A stretch of DNA of 64,000 nucleotides from Linnemannia hyalina (taxonomy: Eukaryota; Mortierellomycota; Mortierellomycetes; Mortierellales; Mortierellaceae), in the NCBI GenBank assembly GCA_019671135.1, contig JAHRHY010000025.1, positions 574,501 through 638,500 on the forward strand, given 5' to 3'. Under the pieces are notes generated by a model, which was given only the letters and a program-made list of their open reading frames with translations, was not told the origin of the DNA and made no database searches. Positions 49,212 to 60,591 of this stretch are shown here, in pieces. The position numbers and the translations under genes were made by a program. Each line of letters opens with the position of its first letter. Positions within the stretch are counted from its first letter, which is position 1.

Positions 49212-51599
49212 TCATGACTCCATAGCAACCTCCTCAACCAGGGCACCTGAGGGCTCCTGTTTATCGAAAAAGTTGTTTCCAATGATGTATCTCATGGCCT
49301 CCAACAACTTGTTCTTTTCGTTCTTAATCTCTCCAGACAGTAACTAGCGAAAATGGATAAGGTTCAAAAGAACATGTCAGCAAACGAAGTGAATGAAAGA
49401 CACATGTAAAGCAGATCATATATCAAAAGAACGTGGCACTTACCATTTTCAACAGTGAAGGCCTGTTCCGGAATTCGTCTTTCTTGTTGGATGCCTGGTT
49501 GTTCTTCTGTGCTTTGGCCTACCGAAAAAAAAATAACATAACGTCCGGATATGAGTGACTTGATCCAGAAAACAGTCAATGAATGTGCATCATTAGCAAC
49601 CCGCGCGAGTTTGGTAGCTTACCGCTTGGGCAGTGTCATGGATGTAAGGGCACTTATCGCCACGGTTACATGTGCCGCGGATAAAGTACCGGCAGGAGGT
49701 CTTTGCCCGCACCGTTTGGGCCAAGTTTTCGTCGTGAGCACGGTTGCTCCTATTGCCTGCCCGAGGGTCCTTGGAGGTCACTGCGTCCTTCACAGGGTCC
49801 ATAACATCGTCGTCATCATCTTCCTCACTGGGTTCTGTCGATCCAGGCACGTTTGCTGCAGAGCTGGCGTGTTCAGCCTTGGGTCGCTTTCCTTGACGAT
49901 CTTGTGCAGCTGCACCCTTGCCCTGGCCACGCTTATTGTTGTTGTTGTTTCCTCGTCGATCCTTGCCGTACTTGTCTTTGCTAGATGTATCTTCCACGAT
50001 CTGACCCTTCGCAATCATCTCCTGTCTCTCTTGTTCCTAAAACGGCATTAAAAAATGCAATTGGAGATTAACATCAGCAAATCTATAATATAATTTTCCA
50101 TGACGCTCCGTAGTACGCGCGAGATAAGGTGGGTGAGGACGTACCTTCTTTTGGATGTTGGATTGGGTGGGCCATGCCTTTCGGCGCTGAGCGATCCATG
50201 CAGCAATGTCCTCGGGGGTATTCAAAGTTGGTGCAAGAGGGTGGAGGAGATCATGGTCCACAGCCGCAGGTTTGGACTTTTGAGGCTTGCCCTGCTCCGC
50301 ACCGGCTCCTGCCCCAGCAGAGGCGGTCCATCCTGAAGCCGGGGATGATGACGACGACATCATACTCGACAATGTCGCAGGTTCTGAAGATCCTGTTGCT
50401 CCATGGGTAACTTTCCGATGTTCGCTCACGAGACTTGGTGACGCCTTGTACTGACAATCTGGACAGGATCTATGTGCAGCGATATGGGTCTTGAGTTTCG
50501 CCTCCTCGTGGAACGTCACATCACAGGAATCGCAGTGGAATCCAGAAGACTCCATCTCCGCGTCTCTGCTGGCTGTTGAGGACCCTGTTGCCCCCGATCC
50601 CTTGTTTTGTTGATGTTGCTTGTTTTGTTGGTTCTGGTTAGGGTTCTGATTTTGTCTGGGCATCCCTCCTTGCTGCTGTTGTTTTTTCCCCCGCTGATTC
50701 CGCCCACCTCGTTGTTGCTGTTGTTGGTGTCCGCCCCGTTGAAAGTTGCCCCGTGTTGGTTGCCCATTAGTGTTTCCGTAGTGATGTGGCTGTCCACCAC
50801 CCATTCCGCCACCAGTCAAGTTCGCCGCATTAGTCGCCATTGTGACAGCCATCCTCTGCTGAATAGTCGGAGCCTGGTAGTTCGAGAACCAATCTGCTTG
50901 AGATGCACTTGGCACGTTGGTAAGAGGCGTAGTAACTGCTGTCGGTTGTTGAAATGGCATGACTCCGTTCATATTGTTGCCAACTGGTGCAGATGGCGTC
51001 GTCGTGGTTGCAGAGGGTCCCGCAGTCGATCCGGGGGGGTTGTACACAAACGCAGAAAGAGCCGCGGCGGCTGCAGAGGCGGCAGCAGCACCCATTTGTG
51101 TCGAAGACTGGTATTGGGCTTGATATTGTGAGAGTGGGTTGTATCCTGCATTATTGTTGATCTGGCTCTGGTTGTTTCCACGGTTGTGTTGGTTGTTGTT
51201 GGGTTGACGCCTGTTTCCATTTTGGTTCTGGTTCGACTTTGATGGAGGCAGAGGCGTATTGTAGGATGGTGGCAAGGGGGTGCTATAGGAAGGTGGGAGG
51301 ATCGAAGGCACGGGAGCTGCAGCGGCAGCAGCAGTAGAAGCAGCGTTGGGTGTTGATTGGAATTGCTGCTGAGGTTGTTGGTAGTATTGCTGGTATTGCT
51401 GGTACTGCTGGTACTGCTGGTACTGCTGGTGGTATGCATCCTGAGCAGTCTGTTGGTACTGGTTCTGGTATTGTTGTTGCGGTTGGTTTTGGTTTGGCTG
51501 CTGAGGGGTGTAACCGTGCTGCTGTTGTCCTGGTTGTTGAGCAGGGGTGGTCTGGCCCTTGTGGCCACTCAAGTTCATTGGCACGTAGAACTTGTCCAT
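49212..51599 (-). CDS. NUFIP1/Rsa1-like zinc-finger protein with CCCH finger
   Basis: Four exons on the minus strand: 51599-50145, 50036-49623, 49518-49444 and 49343-49212; 691 residues. NUFIP1 (yeast Rsa1) is an assembly factor for box C/D snoRNPs and works with the R2TP chaperone. The N-terminal 340 residues are Gln/Asn/Pro-rich with YQQ repeats and a Gly/Arg-rich stretch. A C2H2 finger FHCDSCDVTFHEEAKLKTH (about 352-375) is followed by a second CPDC...H...H finger-like unit. The NUFIP1 signature TPEDIAAWIAQRRKAWPTQ is at about 461-480 and is completed across the first splice site. After a Lys-rich, acidic linker comes a CCCH finger C-x7-C-x5-C-x3-H (CRYFIRGTCNRGDKCPYIH, near 612). The C-terminal coil MRYIIGNNFF is conserved-looking. 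It shares a 259-bp promoter with the PDCD2 gene. Confidence 0.82.
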
Positions 51600-51858
51600 G
51601 GCTTGCTTGTGTGATTACTTAGTCGGTTGATGTCGTTGACTTCGTTGGTTGGAGGTTGACGAAATGAGAGAAGCAGAACGCACTGAAACAACCAAAAAAA
51701 AAAAAAAAAGAAAGCGTTGTTGTTGCCGTGCTTTGTGACGGTACATATCGGCACGTGATATTTTCCTTCGCCCAGCGCATTTTTTTTTCTTTCTGCCTTC
51801 TTGACCGTCGAACCACCTCTGTGTCATTCACTCCTCAGGATCAAAAACTCAAACTTCC
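51600..51858. promoter_or_regulatory. Bidirectional promoter between NUFIP1-like and PDCD2-like genes
   Basis: 259 bases separate the two divergent start codons. It holds a 16-base poly(A) tract at 51693-51708 and a T-rich run at 51780-51790; no TATA box is seen. Both neighbours serve ribosome/snoRNP assembly, so a shared promoter is plausible. Confidence 0.5.
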
Positions 51859-54039
51859 ATGGCAGACAACGACAATCACATGGACCAGGACCACGACAAT
51901 GCTCTTGAGGAGGCCCAGGTCATGCTCGGATTCGCAGAGCCCGTCGATCTCGAAGAGCATGGCCCATTGCTCGCAGAGGACTTTTGCTCAAAGATGGGTG
52001 GCTTGCCTGTAAGCTGTTGCTCCTGCTCTTTATTGTCGCAGGAAAATTGGAATACAATCTTAAGCAAGGAAACAAAGGAGCCATGGCTAACAAGTAGGAC
52101 GTGCATGTTCAACTTTGCTTCTAGATCTGGTTGAACCCTGAGCACGTTCTAGATATCAAGGACATGTCTTGTGACCAATGCCACAAGCCAATGACATTCT
52201 TGCTTCAGGTGAGTGACATTCGACTCTTTCTTCACATAGGACCATTGGTTCACAAGCAACACCAAACTATAACCAAAAAAAAAGAGGAAACGTTCAACTA
52301 AAGCCGATCATACCTTTTTATCTAGCTGTACTCCCCTGAAGATCACCCTGCCGAGGCGTTCCACCGTGTGATCTACGTGTTCTGCTGTAAGAACGGTGCC
52401 TGTCACAAGAAGTCGCCTCAGGGATGGTATGCATCACTAGATAAATTCTTTTATCACTGACATCTTGGGCTCGCATTCGTGGAGGGGGTTTTTTTTAAAC
52501 TATGTCTTCAAGAACTAACGAAGCTTCGATTTGATCCGCATTTGTGATTTAGCTTCAAGGTGGTCAGGAGTCAGCTTGGACAATACAATCCCTACTACAC
52601 CCCTGTCTCCAACGATGATGAGGATGCCGCAGAGGAGAACGAAGGATGGGAGCCATTGGAAACCAGCAAGCATGGTAAAACATAACTCACGCTCGACACA
52701 TTCAACACCCCAATGGGGAACTCATGCCGTGTCACGCATCGCTAGTCGTAACCACACAGTACTGATTTGCTTTCGTGATGTTGTTTCTAAATAATAGCAA
52801 AGACATGCTTTGTGTGCGGAATGTACGGACCCAAGGTCTGCTCACGGTGCCATAAGGTCTCGTACTGCAGCGCAGAACATCAGTCGATCCACTGGACAAA
52901 GGGACTTCACAAGCAGCTCTGCGGGACCCAACCACCACCTACCCCCGCCAACCTCTCCGAGCTCTCAATATCTGACAACAAGGAATCCAAGGACGAGAGC
53001 GAAGAGGAGGAGGAGTACGACGAGGATGGCAATGTCATTGAGAAGAAAAAGAAGGCTCTCACCCAGACATTGACAAAGGAGCAGCAGGACTACGCCAACA
53101 AGCTGGATATCGACTACAAGCTGGTCGAGCGCATGAACCGGTTCCCAGAACTCGAGATCATCAGTGAGGCTGAGATCTTTGATCAGGAGGCCCTTGAAGA
53201 AGGACTGGCAGATGAGAGTTCGGGTGATGAGCAGGAAGCTGAGGAAGGTTGGGAGGAGAAGGCTGCAGCTTTGAAGCTCAAGCGGGAGAAGAAGGCTGCT
53301 CTCCTGGCCAAGAAGAATGGCGGTGTCAGCAAGTCGTTGGAGACTGCAGAGTCGTCAATGAACGCATTGGTCCCTGTTGGTGATGAGATCTATGAGAACA
53401 CCAAGACCGACATCGACTCTGCCTTCCTGACCTTCCAGAAGCGCATCGCCCTCTACCCTGACCAAGTTCTCAGGTAAATAAGACGATTGGGCCACATGTT
53501 GCTTTTACGCATAGATTTGATAGCAGTTGGCAACGAGTGGTGTTACACAGATACTAATTTGAATCACCCTTTCCTGTACCTGTAGATATGCACGCATGGA
53601 GTATGAGCTCACCACCCCTGAACCTCTCTATGTCAGCGACATTGGCATCCCCAAGGCTGATGACATCCCACCATGCCCCGACTGTGGCCAACAGCGCACC
53701 TTTGAATTCCAGGTACATCTTCCTTCTTCTTCGGTCCTATATCTTTAGAATTGTAACTCACAATCAAACTTTAATTACGCTAACACCCATATCCCTTCTT
53801 TCTCGGACTCCTACAACCAATAGATCTTGCCACAGATGCTGAACTATTTGGGAATCGACCATTCCGCTGCAGATGCATTGGATTTTGGAACGGTCTTGGT
53901 CTACTCATGCAAGGAAAACTGTCACGTCGAGGGTAAGCACTACCAGCCCGAGGTTGCAGCTGTTCAGCACTTTTCGGAGGATGGTATGCAAGGTGGTAAC
54001 ATGACCATCGGACCCAATGTCTCTGTCTCTTCCAAGTAA
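51859..54039 (+). CDS. Programmed cell death protein 2 (PDCD2) homolog with MYND finger
   Basis: Seven exons: 51859-52008, 52125-52208, 52326-52426, 52553-52674, 52798-53473, 53586-53712 and 53824-54039; 491 residues. PDCD2 proteins are dedicated chaperones of the small-subunit ribosomal protein uS5 (Rps2) and thus 40S biogenesis factors; yeast Tsr4 is the counterpart. Seen: an N-terminal TYPP-type half domain with CDQC and [10 protein letters not shown] zinc ligands; a MYND zinc finger [21 protein letters not shown]...HW...H...C (about 155-193), which is present in PDCD2 but not PDCD2L; a long acidic linker ([12 protein letters not shown]) and the C-terminal PDCD2 domain with [30 protein letters not shown] and the final VYSCKENC. 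All splice sites are GT-AG and keep frame. Confidence 0.92.
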
Positions 54040-54295
54040 ATGGTGGTGAGGCGCAGGGAGCAGGATGAAGGCCGAGGAGTAGAAGTACCGGTACAAAGAA
54101 CATTTTTGAATTTGCATCATTAGAGTAAACAAGCATAATATTTTTTTGTTTTGGTTGTGTGTGCAATTCTTTAGGTTGTTATTTGAGGAAAGTGGCTCTA
54201 TGTAAAAGTGGACGCCAACTGCGAACTGCAAATGAGACGAAGATGGGACAAAGATGATATGAATAAGGAAGTAGAAAAAGAGGAGAGGTGGGTAT

Positions 54296-55686
54296 TTAAC
54301 TGTGGATGGTGCGACCACGAGAGTACTGCTGCGAAAACGCTGCCTTGACATTCAACTCCCTGGCAGCATTCAGCGCAAAGTTGGGGTGTCTCAAGAATGT
54401 CCTTCCAGCAGCCACAAGATCTGCTTTCTCACTCTTCAACACCTCCTCGGCCTGTAGACCATCCAAAATAATCCCGACAGCAACAACTGCCAACCCTGGG
54501 ACCGCACGCTTGATCTGCTCGGCGAAAGGAACCTGGTACCCGGGGGAGGTGAGGATCTTTTGCTGGGAAGTGTTGCCACCCGACGAGACGTGAAGGACAT
54601 CAACACCAGCGTCACGGACCCACTTGGCAATCTGAATCGTCTGCTCAATCTCCCACGAGTCCTCAATCCCCTCAACCTCCTCCACCAAATCCGAAGCCGA
54701 GATTCTCAAGAAGATGGGCTTCTCAGCTGGGAAGTTGGCCCTCACAGCCTTGACAACCTCCAACAAGAACCGAGCACGGTTCTCAAGAGAGCCACCATAA
54801 TGGTCTGTACGCTGGTTGGTGAGAGGGGACAAGAAGTTATGGATAAGGTATCCGTGTGCACCATGGATCTCGACAGTGTCCATTCCTGCGCGGGAGGCAC
54901 GAGCGGCAGCGGCACCAAAAGCATCAATGACCTGTTGAATCTCGGCGAGGGACAATTCGCGGGGGACGCGATGGTGCTTGTCCCATTGGAGGTGTGCGCC
55001 GCCTGAGGGGGCGATCACGTCTTCGGGCCAGAAGGCTGATTCAGGATACTTTGTGTATGGTGCTCCAGCGGACGCCTGTTGGAAGTATCATATAAAGAGA
55101 GTAAGAGTGACAGTGTTAGTGTCATTGTTTAAAGCGATGGCCACAAAATAGAGGAGCATATCATCTATCAAAGAAATAGAAAAGTTACCTTGCGGCCGGC
55201 ATGGGCAAGCTGAATGCCAACCTTGCCTCCCTGGACATGCACAAAGTCCACAATCTCCTTCAACTTGTACACTTGTGCATCATCCCACAGACCCGCACAC
55301 CCAGGAGTAATCCGTCCATTAGGCAACACAGCAGTGGCCTCCTGGATAATCAGTCCAGCTCCATTGATTGCAAAGGATCCAATACTGGCGAGATGAAAGT
55401 TGGTGAAGAATCCATCCAAGGAAGAGTACATGCACATGGGGGCGACGACGATGCGATTGGGGATGGTGAGGTCCTTGATGGTGAAGGGTTGGAAGAGGAG
55501 GGGGATGTTGTCGGCAGAGGGAGCATTGGGGAGGGAGGCGTCAATGGGACCGAGGTAGGCTCCTGGGGTGGCGGGTTGTTCGATGTAGTAGTTCTCTTGA
55601 GGGTAGATGGGTCTGTTCTTGGAGGATGCGATTGGCTCGTAGATCGAGTTGACTGGGGCGGCGGCGGTGGACTGGGAAGAAGGCAT
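54296..55686 (-). CDS. Old yellow enzyme, YqjM-like, copy B
   Basis: Two exons, 55686-55189 and 55075-54296, same intron position and protein length (425) as copy A. Exon 1 product is identical to copy A; the exon 2 product differs from A by Leu for Pro in ILDGLQAEEV, the residue seen in copy C. All catalytic motifs are intact: MCMYSS, HGAHGYL and GRTFLRHPNF. Only the gene and upstream flank are duplicated: directly after the stop codon the sequence diverges from copies A and C. It is convergent with the PDCD2 gene, 256 bases between stops. Confidence 0.9.
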
Positions 55687-55829
55687 CTTGGTCTTGATTT
55701 TTTTGATGTTATTGTTGTGGGTTTAGAGTGTAGAGGAAAGTGGAGAGTGTAGGAGAGAGTGAAGAGGAAGAAGTGGATGATGGGAATGAAGAACAAAAAA
55801 AAACGAGGCGAGAGTGTCCGTTGCTATAT

Positions 55830-55893
55830 AGTTCCAATGTGACACGTTCTCTGGCGTCCTGCTGAGTAATGCGTTGGTAGGAAACGTGTCACA
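55830..55893 (-). promoter_or_regulatory. Conserved inverted-repeat promoter element, copy B
   Basis: TGTGACACGTT at 55838-55848 and AACGTGTCACA at 55883-55893, with TGAGTAA at 55863-55869 between and a CTATATAG box at 55824-55831. Same order and spacing as in copy A. Confidence 0.55.
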
Positions 55894-56225
55894 TATGGTT
55901 ATCAGCTCCACTCTAAAATAATCATTCAAGGTCCGTCTCGAGCGACTTCACCGATCCGGCGGATATGCGAAATAGAAGCAAAAGCGGAAATCAAGGATTT
56001 GTCTCCCTCTCACCACAGGAAATGATATTCAATTGGCGTGTCACAAAACAAAAACAAAAACAAAAGACATCATTCTTTACTCCACGCTGAATAATTACCA
56101 ACGCCGTTGAGCCATCCATTGAGCAAGCGCCCAAGGATTCTTCGCATGGCGCGATGCACTAACGCCAATTTTTTCGTTTCTCTGGTCACACATGGTGGCT
56201 ATCGAATTTCCCACGTCCTTGCCAA

Positions 56226-56709
56226 AAAAAAAAAAACTGGCACCATTCATTCCTTCACTGTCTCTATTTCTCCCTGCCTTATTCTCTCACCACCTTCCTT
56301 TGATGTACGGAGACTTACAGTACAGTGCAGTAGTATAGAACACACCGCAGTATCAGCTTGATCCCAATATAAGAAACTTTTTTTTTTGGAATGGATGAGA
56401 TGGGTGGATAGTCTTTTGCACCATGTAACTTAGCAAAGTGTAATGCGAAATAAGTCGCGTGTAGAGCGCAACCGTTTTGTTTTATAGAGAGAGAAGAGAG
56501 AAAAGAGGAGAGATAGAGAGATGTTATAGAGAGAGATTTTACAGAGTGGGAAGAAGAGAGAGAAGAGAGTAAGAGGGAGAGAGCGAGAAGATTTTGTTAA
56601 TTAGAGAGATTAGAGATTTTGCGATAAGTGAAGAAGAGCGCACATACAAATAGAGGTTTGAGAATTTAATTATGTTGTACAAGTGGTGATTATTATCGCG
56701 GTCTGTTTT
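56226..56709. other. Intergenic, GA-rich 3' flank of permease gene
   Basis: 56487-56600 is a dense GAGA tract (AGAGAGAAGAGAG variants). It lies in the probable 3' untranslated region of the permease gene. No gene seen. Confidence 0.55.
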
Positions 56710-58395
56710 TTAGACAAATAACTTGAGGATGCGCTTCCAGCGAGGGCCGTGGGGTATCAAGTCCTCCTTGTCAGAGTCGGACGGAATGAAGCGACCAGTG
56801 TCGAGATCGGCATCAACGGCCTTGATGAACTTGGTGCCGTAAATGTACTTGTAAGCGAAGTACAGGAGCGCAGACATGAACCAGGGGAACCAAGCACCCA
56901 GGATACCCTGGATATACGCGTCGCGTCTGCTGCGGTACGCATCCATAAGCTCCTCCGAGGCACCGGCACCAGGGTGCTTAGGAGGGTTGATGACCGACAG
57001 GTACCAGTTGCAAACGATGCAGAAGCAGCCAATGACGACGCCAAGGATGTTGCCATAGGGGTAGCCCCAGGCGACATAGGGCAGGTCGGTGACGGTGCGG
57101 CCCTGGGCCTTCCAGCAGTAGCGGAAGCGGAAGTGGAGGAGCAGGATATAGAGCCAGTACTGGAAGGTAATCGAACCAATGATCGAAATGAACCAATGGT
57201 AGACGACACCAGAACCAACAAAGATGGTGATCAACGACAGGCAGGAGCAGGCAGTGACAAGGGCGACGGCAGCCACGGGCACACCGCGCGAGTTGATGTA
57301 GCCGATCGACTTGTGGACCCAGCCATTACGGGCGAGCGACAGCAACATACGAGTGGAAACATAGAAATCAACGTTGATGGCTGAGAAGACCGAAGTGAAG
57401 ACGATGGCGTTCATGTAGTTGGCAGCACCTCTGATACCAGCCTTGGCAAAAACGATGGTGAAGGGAGCCCGGGTAGCGGAACGGCCGGTGTTGACCAACA
57501 AGGGGTCGTCGTTGGCAACAATGGATCCGAGCAAGAAGATCGAGGCGATGTAGAAGAAGGTGATGCGGATCGACACGGTATTGATAGCCCTGGGGACGTG
57601 CTTGTGGGGGTTGCGGGACTCTGCAGCGGTGATACCGGTCACTTCGACTCCATCATAGGCATAAGCGACCGAGATCAGGGTGTTGATGAAGCTCGTGAAG
57701 CCGCCCTTGAAGGGAGCACCCTCGATCCTCCAGTTCTCGAATCCGTAGGTGTGGCCACCAATAGCACCAGCATCGACAAGGATACCGCAGGCGATAAAGA
57801 AGATGATGGTGACAACCTTGGGAACCGAGAGCCAGTACGCGAGCTCACCATAGGTCTTGACACCAGCAATGTTGATAAAGAGCATCAAGATGATAATGAT
57901 CAGAGGCACAACCCATGGAGGGAACGCCGTGTCCTCGGGCAACCAGAACGATACGATCAGCGCGGAAGCGGACAACTGTGCGGGAATCGTCAATGCCCAG
58001 TTGATACAATACATCCAAGTCATCTGGAAGGAGAAGGCCTCGTCAAAGACACGGCCACCCCAGGCGTTGAAGGCACCGGGGAGAGGGAGGAGGGTGGCGA
58101 TCTCACCGATGGCTTGCATGACAAAGATGAGCCAGATACCGATGAGAACATAAGCAAGAAGAGCACCGCCGGGACCAGCAGTGGCAATGGCTAAACCAGA
58201 AGTGAGGAAGAGACCGGTACCGATAGTACCAGCGATGGCGAGCATGATCATGTGGCGGACCCGAAGGTCTCGCTTGAGACCGTCTTGAGATGCATCCGTC
58301 AGGATGTCGTGGTGGTTGCTTTCGCCGCCGTCCTGCATCCGGTTGAGCTCGTACGTGTCGGTATCATCACACCCGTCGTCGTTGTACTTTGACAT
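56710..58395 (-). CDS. Amino-acid permease (APC family, fungal AAP type)
   Basis: Intronless, 561 residues. The start at 58395 (MSKYNDDGCDDTD) is chosen because the further upstream frame is CT-rich leader. It should import amino acids by proton symport at the plasma membrane. A hydrophilic N-terminus of about 50 residues precedes twelve hydrophobic helices. Helix 1 carries the family signature AIAGTIGTGLFLTSG and is followed by AGPGGALLAYVLIGIW and GEIATLLPLPGAF. Other conserved stretches are YAYDGVEVTGITAAESRNPHK, ANYMNAIVFTSVFSAIN and FVGSGVVYHWFISIIG. The C-terminal tail is acidic then basic. Which amino acid is transported cannot be told. The gene is upstream of a Tc1/mariner element inserted 200 bases before its start. 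Confidence 0.9.
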   Translation of the reverse strand: MSKYNDDGCDDTDTYELNRMQDGGESNHHDILTDASQDGLKRDLRVRHMIMLAIAGTIGTGLFLTSGLAIATAGPGGALLAYVLIGIWLIFVMQAIGEIATLLPLPGAFNAWGGRVFDEAFSFQMTWMYCINWALTIPAQLSASALIVSFWLPEDTAFPPWVVPLIIIILMLFINIAGVKTYGELAYWLSVPKVVTIIFFIACGILVDAGAIGGHTYGFENWRIEGAPFKGGFTSFINTLISVAYAYDGVEVTGITAAESRNPHKHVPRAINTVSIRITFFYIASIFLLGSIVANDDPLLVNTGRSATRAPFTIVFAKAGIRGAANYMNAIVFTSVFSAINVDFYVSTRMLLSLARNGWVHKSIGYINSRGVPVAAVALVTACSCLSLITIFVGSGVVYHWFISIIGSITFQYWLYILLLHFRFRYCWKAQGRTVTDLPYVAWGYPYGNILGVVIGCFCIVCNWYLSVINPPKHPGAGASEELMDAYRSRRDAYIQGILGAWFPWFMSALLYFAYKYIYGTKFIKAVDADLDTGRFIPSDSDKEDLIPHGPRWKRILKLFV

Positions 58396-58595
58396 CTTTT
58401 GTTGCTGGTGTTGTTGAGGTCGAGTTGGACAAGTGAGAGTGATAAAAGTTGTTCGTGTGAGAGATGAAGGAGAATGTTGAACAAAGAGGGAGAGAGAGAG
58501 ATAGAAGGTCGTAAAGAGGGAAGAGAGAGTGAGACAGAGAGAGAGAGAGTTCTCATTTGTGCAGTCACGATAGAAATGAAAAGGGAAAACCCGTA

Positions 58596-59799
58596 CAGTC
58601 ACGGCCCAAAATGTACCGAACTCTTGATTTTACAATAGAAATCCAATTCATTTGAGGGTTTAAAAGCGCGTGGAGCCTCCTTGTGCCTCCAGAACCGCTT
58701 GTAATCTTGCATTCATGGATCCAACAAGGGTGGTTATAATGTGTGGAGGTACTTTTTCCCATTCCTCTTTGATGGCATCTATCATCTCCTCCTTGCTGGT
58801 CGGTTTTCTGGGGCGTTTATTGAGAAGGTCTTTGAGGATCGACCAGATGTGCTCGATGGGGTTGAGATCTGGCGAGTTGGCAGGCCACAACATTTTCCGG
58901 ACACCGTTTTTCATTTTCCACCTTCCCGAAAGTTTGCTGTTATAGATTAGTACATTATCCTCCTCGAGAATACTGTTCTTCACCTCTGCCATAAACCTCT
59001 TCAACTCGGTATCATACACTGTATCGATGAACCCCTGCCCTTTGTTATTGTCGTCGTTGATTATGACCAACCTCGATTTCCTTCCCCCTGCAATCGCACC
59101 CCACACCTTTGACGCTTAATCGTCCGCTTCGGAGAGTTGGATGGACATTCTCGCTCCGATACTTCTCTTCCTTGGTGCGCCAAAAACGGACCTTCCTAAA
59201 GTCTTTGCCTATTTCAAAGCTAGACTCGTCAGTCCAAACAACTTTTTCCCAATCGATCCACGTCCTATCTTGTTTATCTCGAGCAAATGCCAACTGATCT
59301 TCGACATGCCTTGGCTCTAAGTGAGGTTTAGTGACAGCAACTCGTTGGAAGACATGGTTGTTGTGAAGAACTCGTCATGCAGTGCTTTTGGAGATTGGTT
59401 TGGGGGAGAGTGTGGAGATATCTTGAAGGGTTTCGCGGTTATGTTGCCTGGTGTTGTTGAGGAAAATATTGACATCTAGCTCGCTGAGAATAGGTGGTCT
59501 TCCACCAGATGTCTTGGGGTCAATGGTTTTGTCGGTTTTCCATTTGTTGATTATCGAAGCGACGGTGCTTTTGTTGAGACTGTGTAAGTGTGTAAGTGTG
59601 CAATGTTGGCTATGGTGGTTCCAACTTCATAAGCCCCGATGATGCGGCCTTTGAGCTCAATTGAATGGTGTTTAGGCATGATGGGAAGGTGGTTATGTGC
59701 GGATGAAGAAGAAAGAGAAACTGGTGCTCAAACCGTCAAAATGGATATTTTGAATAGGAATGATAACGTATTCTAAACGATACATTTGGGAGGTGACTG
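58596..59799 (-). mobile_element. Tc1/mariner DNA transposon, degenerate
   Basis: Terminal inverted repeats are CAGTCACGGCCCAAAATGTA (from 58596) and, read inward from the other end, CAGTCACCTCCCAAATGTAT (from 59799). Both ends are flanked by TA (58594-58595 and 59800-59801), the usual target duplication. Total length 1204 bases. The interior holds one broken transposase gene on the minus strand. Confidence 0.85.
58660..59679 (-). pseudogene. Tc1/mariner transposase, frameshifted
   Basis: The minus-strand pieces are MPKHHSIELKGRIIGAYEVG (from 59679), then a frame that continues with ASIINKWKTDKTIDPKTSGG, then WIDWEKVVWTDESSFEIG (first catalytic Asp, about 59255) and, after a one-base shift near 59107, WGAIAGGRKS and the C-terminal WPANSPDLNPIEHIWSILKD with the last catalytic residue (Glu in PIEHIW). 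The second Asp, normally in a QDNAP-like motif, is not present: the place reads LIYNSKLSG. There are also at least one more frameshift and a stop codon near 59375. The element cannot move by itself. Confidence 0.85.
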
Positions 59800-59871
59800 T
59801 AGTTTCAATTCGTGATGCTGACCTTTGGGCTCTCGATGATGGATTTGATTAGTAGAGGCCGCGCCAATAAG

Positions 59872-60190
59872 TCATTGGTATACGAAACGTTGCTCCTCAT
59901 CGCTCTCCTGCTTCAATGATTCACATCGCTTCATGGCCAGCTCAATCAGACCCTCCTCATATTCTATGTAAGCATCGCCAGCATCGTCGTCTACTGACTC
60001 AATCAAAACATCATCCCCCTCACATCCTCGCAAGAAGAATTCAGGATCGTAAGTTGACCACCTTTCTTGTTGCCACCCGCTCCACCAACGCTTGAACTCC
60101 AGCGCACCAGCACAGGGGGAATCTGATCCTGGGTGGAGCTTGCTGACCTTGTGGACATGCAGGTTGAACGGAGTCTGTGTCGAAGTCAAC
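59872..60190 (-). CDS. Hypothetical protein fragment
   Basis: The minus-strand frame carries a non-repetitive, protein-like C-terminus: LEFKRWWSGWQQERWSTYDP, then an acidic stretch ending EEQRFVYQ. An ATG at 60199 (MPAVDFDTDSVQ) is in a neighbouring frame and would need a one-base shift or an implausibly short 19-base intron to join. Upstream is only CT-rich DNA. It may be a damaged gene beside the mariner element. Not recognised. Confidence 0.3.
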
Positions 60191-60229
60191 GGCTGGCATG
60201 TTGTGTTTACGGTATGAAAGAAGGAGAGG

Positions 60230-60420
60230 TGGAGCCCGGGTAATGAGGGATGATTGAATGGGTGGTAATGAAAAAGAGGAAAATGATAGCTGCTTGAAAG
60301 AAAAGGAACAAAAAAACAAGAGGACAAGAGGGAGGGGGGAAGAGGAAAGAGAGCTCCAGTCCAGGTGAGGGATGATGGGTGGTAATGAAAGGAAGAAAAT
60401 GATAGCTGCTTAAAAGAAGG
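60230..60420. repeat. Two-copy tandem duplication, purine-rich
   Basis: GATG(A)TGGGTGGTAATGAAA...GAAAATGATAGCTGCTT occurs at about 60250-60297 and 60370-60414, roughly 120 bases apart, each followed by AAAAGAA and GGGAGGGGG-like sequence. Confidence 0.65.
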
Positions 60421-60591
60421 AGGGGGGAGGGGGAAATCCTTTCTTGTATGCCTACGCCGCACGAAAACAAAAAGCAGAAGGTATTGCGAATGAGAGAGAA
60501 ACAATAAAAAAATCAAGTGCGTGAATGAAGAAAGGAGAAGGGAAAAAAGACAGTTGGTTTTAGGAAACATGAAGAAAGAGAACGACAACAA

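Larger units (their letters stand above)
54296..56225 (-). repeat. Duplicated block B (gene plus upstream flank)
   Basis: Matches block A from the stop codon through about 540 bases upstream of the start. At about 55930-56010 copy B carries sequence unlike A and C (GTCTCGAGCGACTTCACC and onward) before similarity resumes, so an insertion or replacement has occurred in its distal promoter. Confidence 0.75.
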
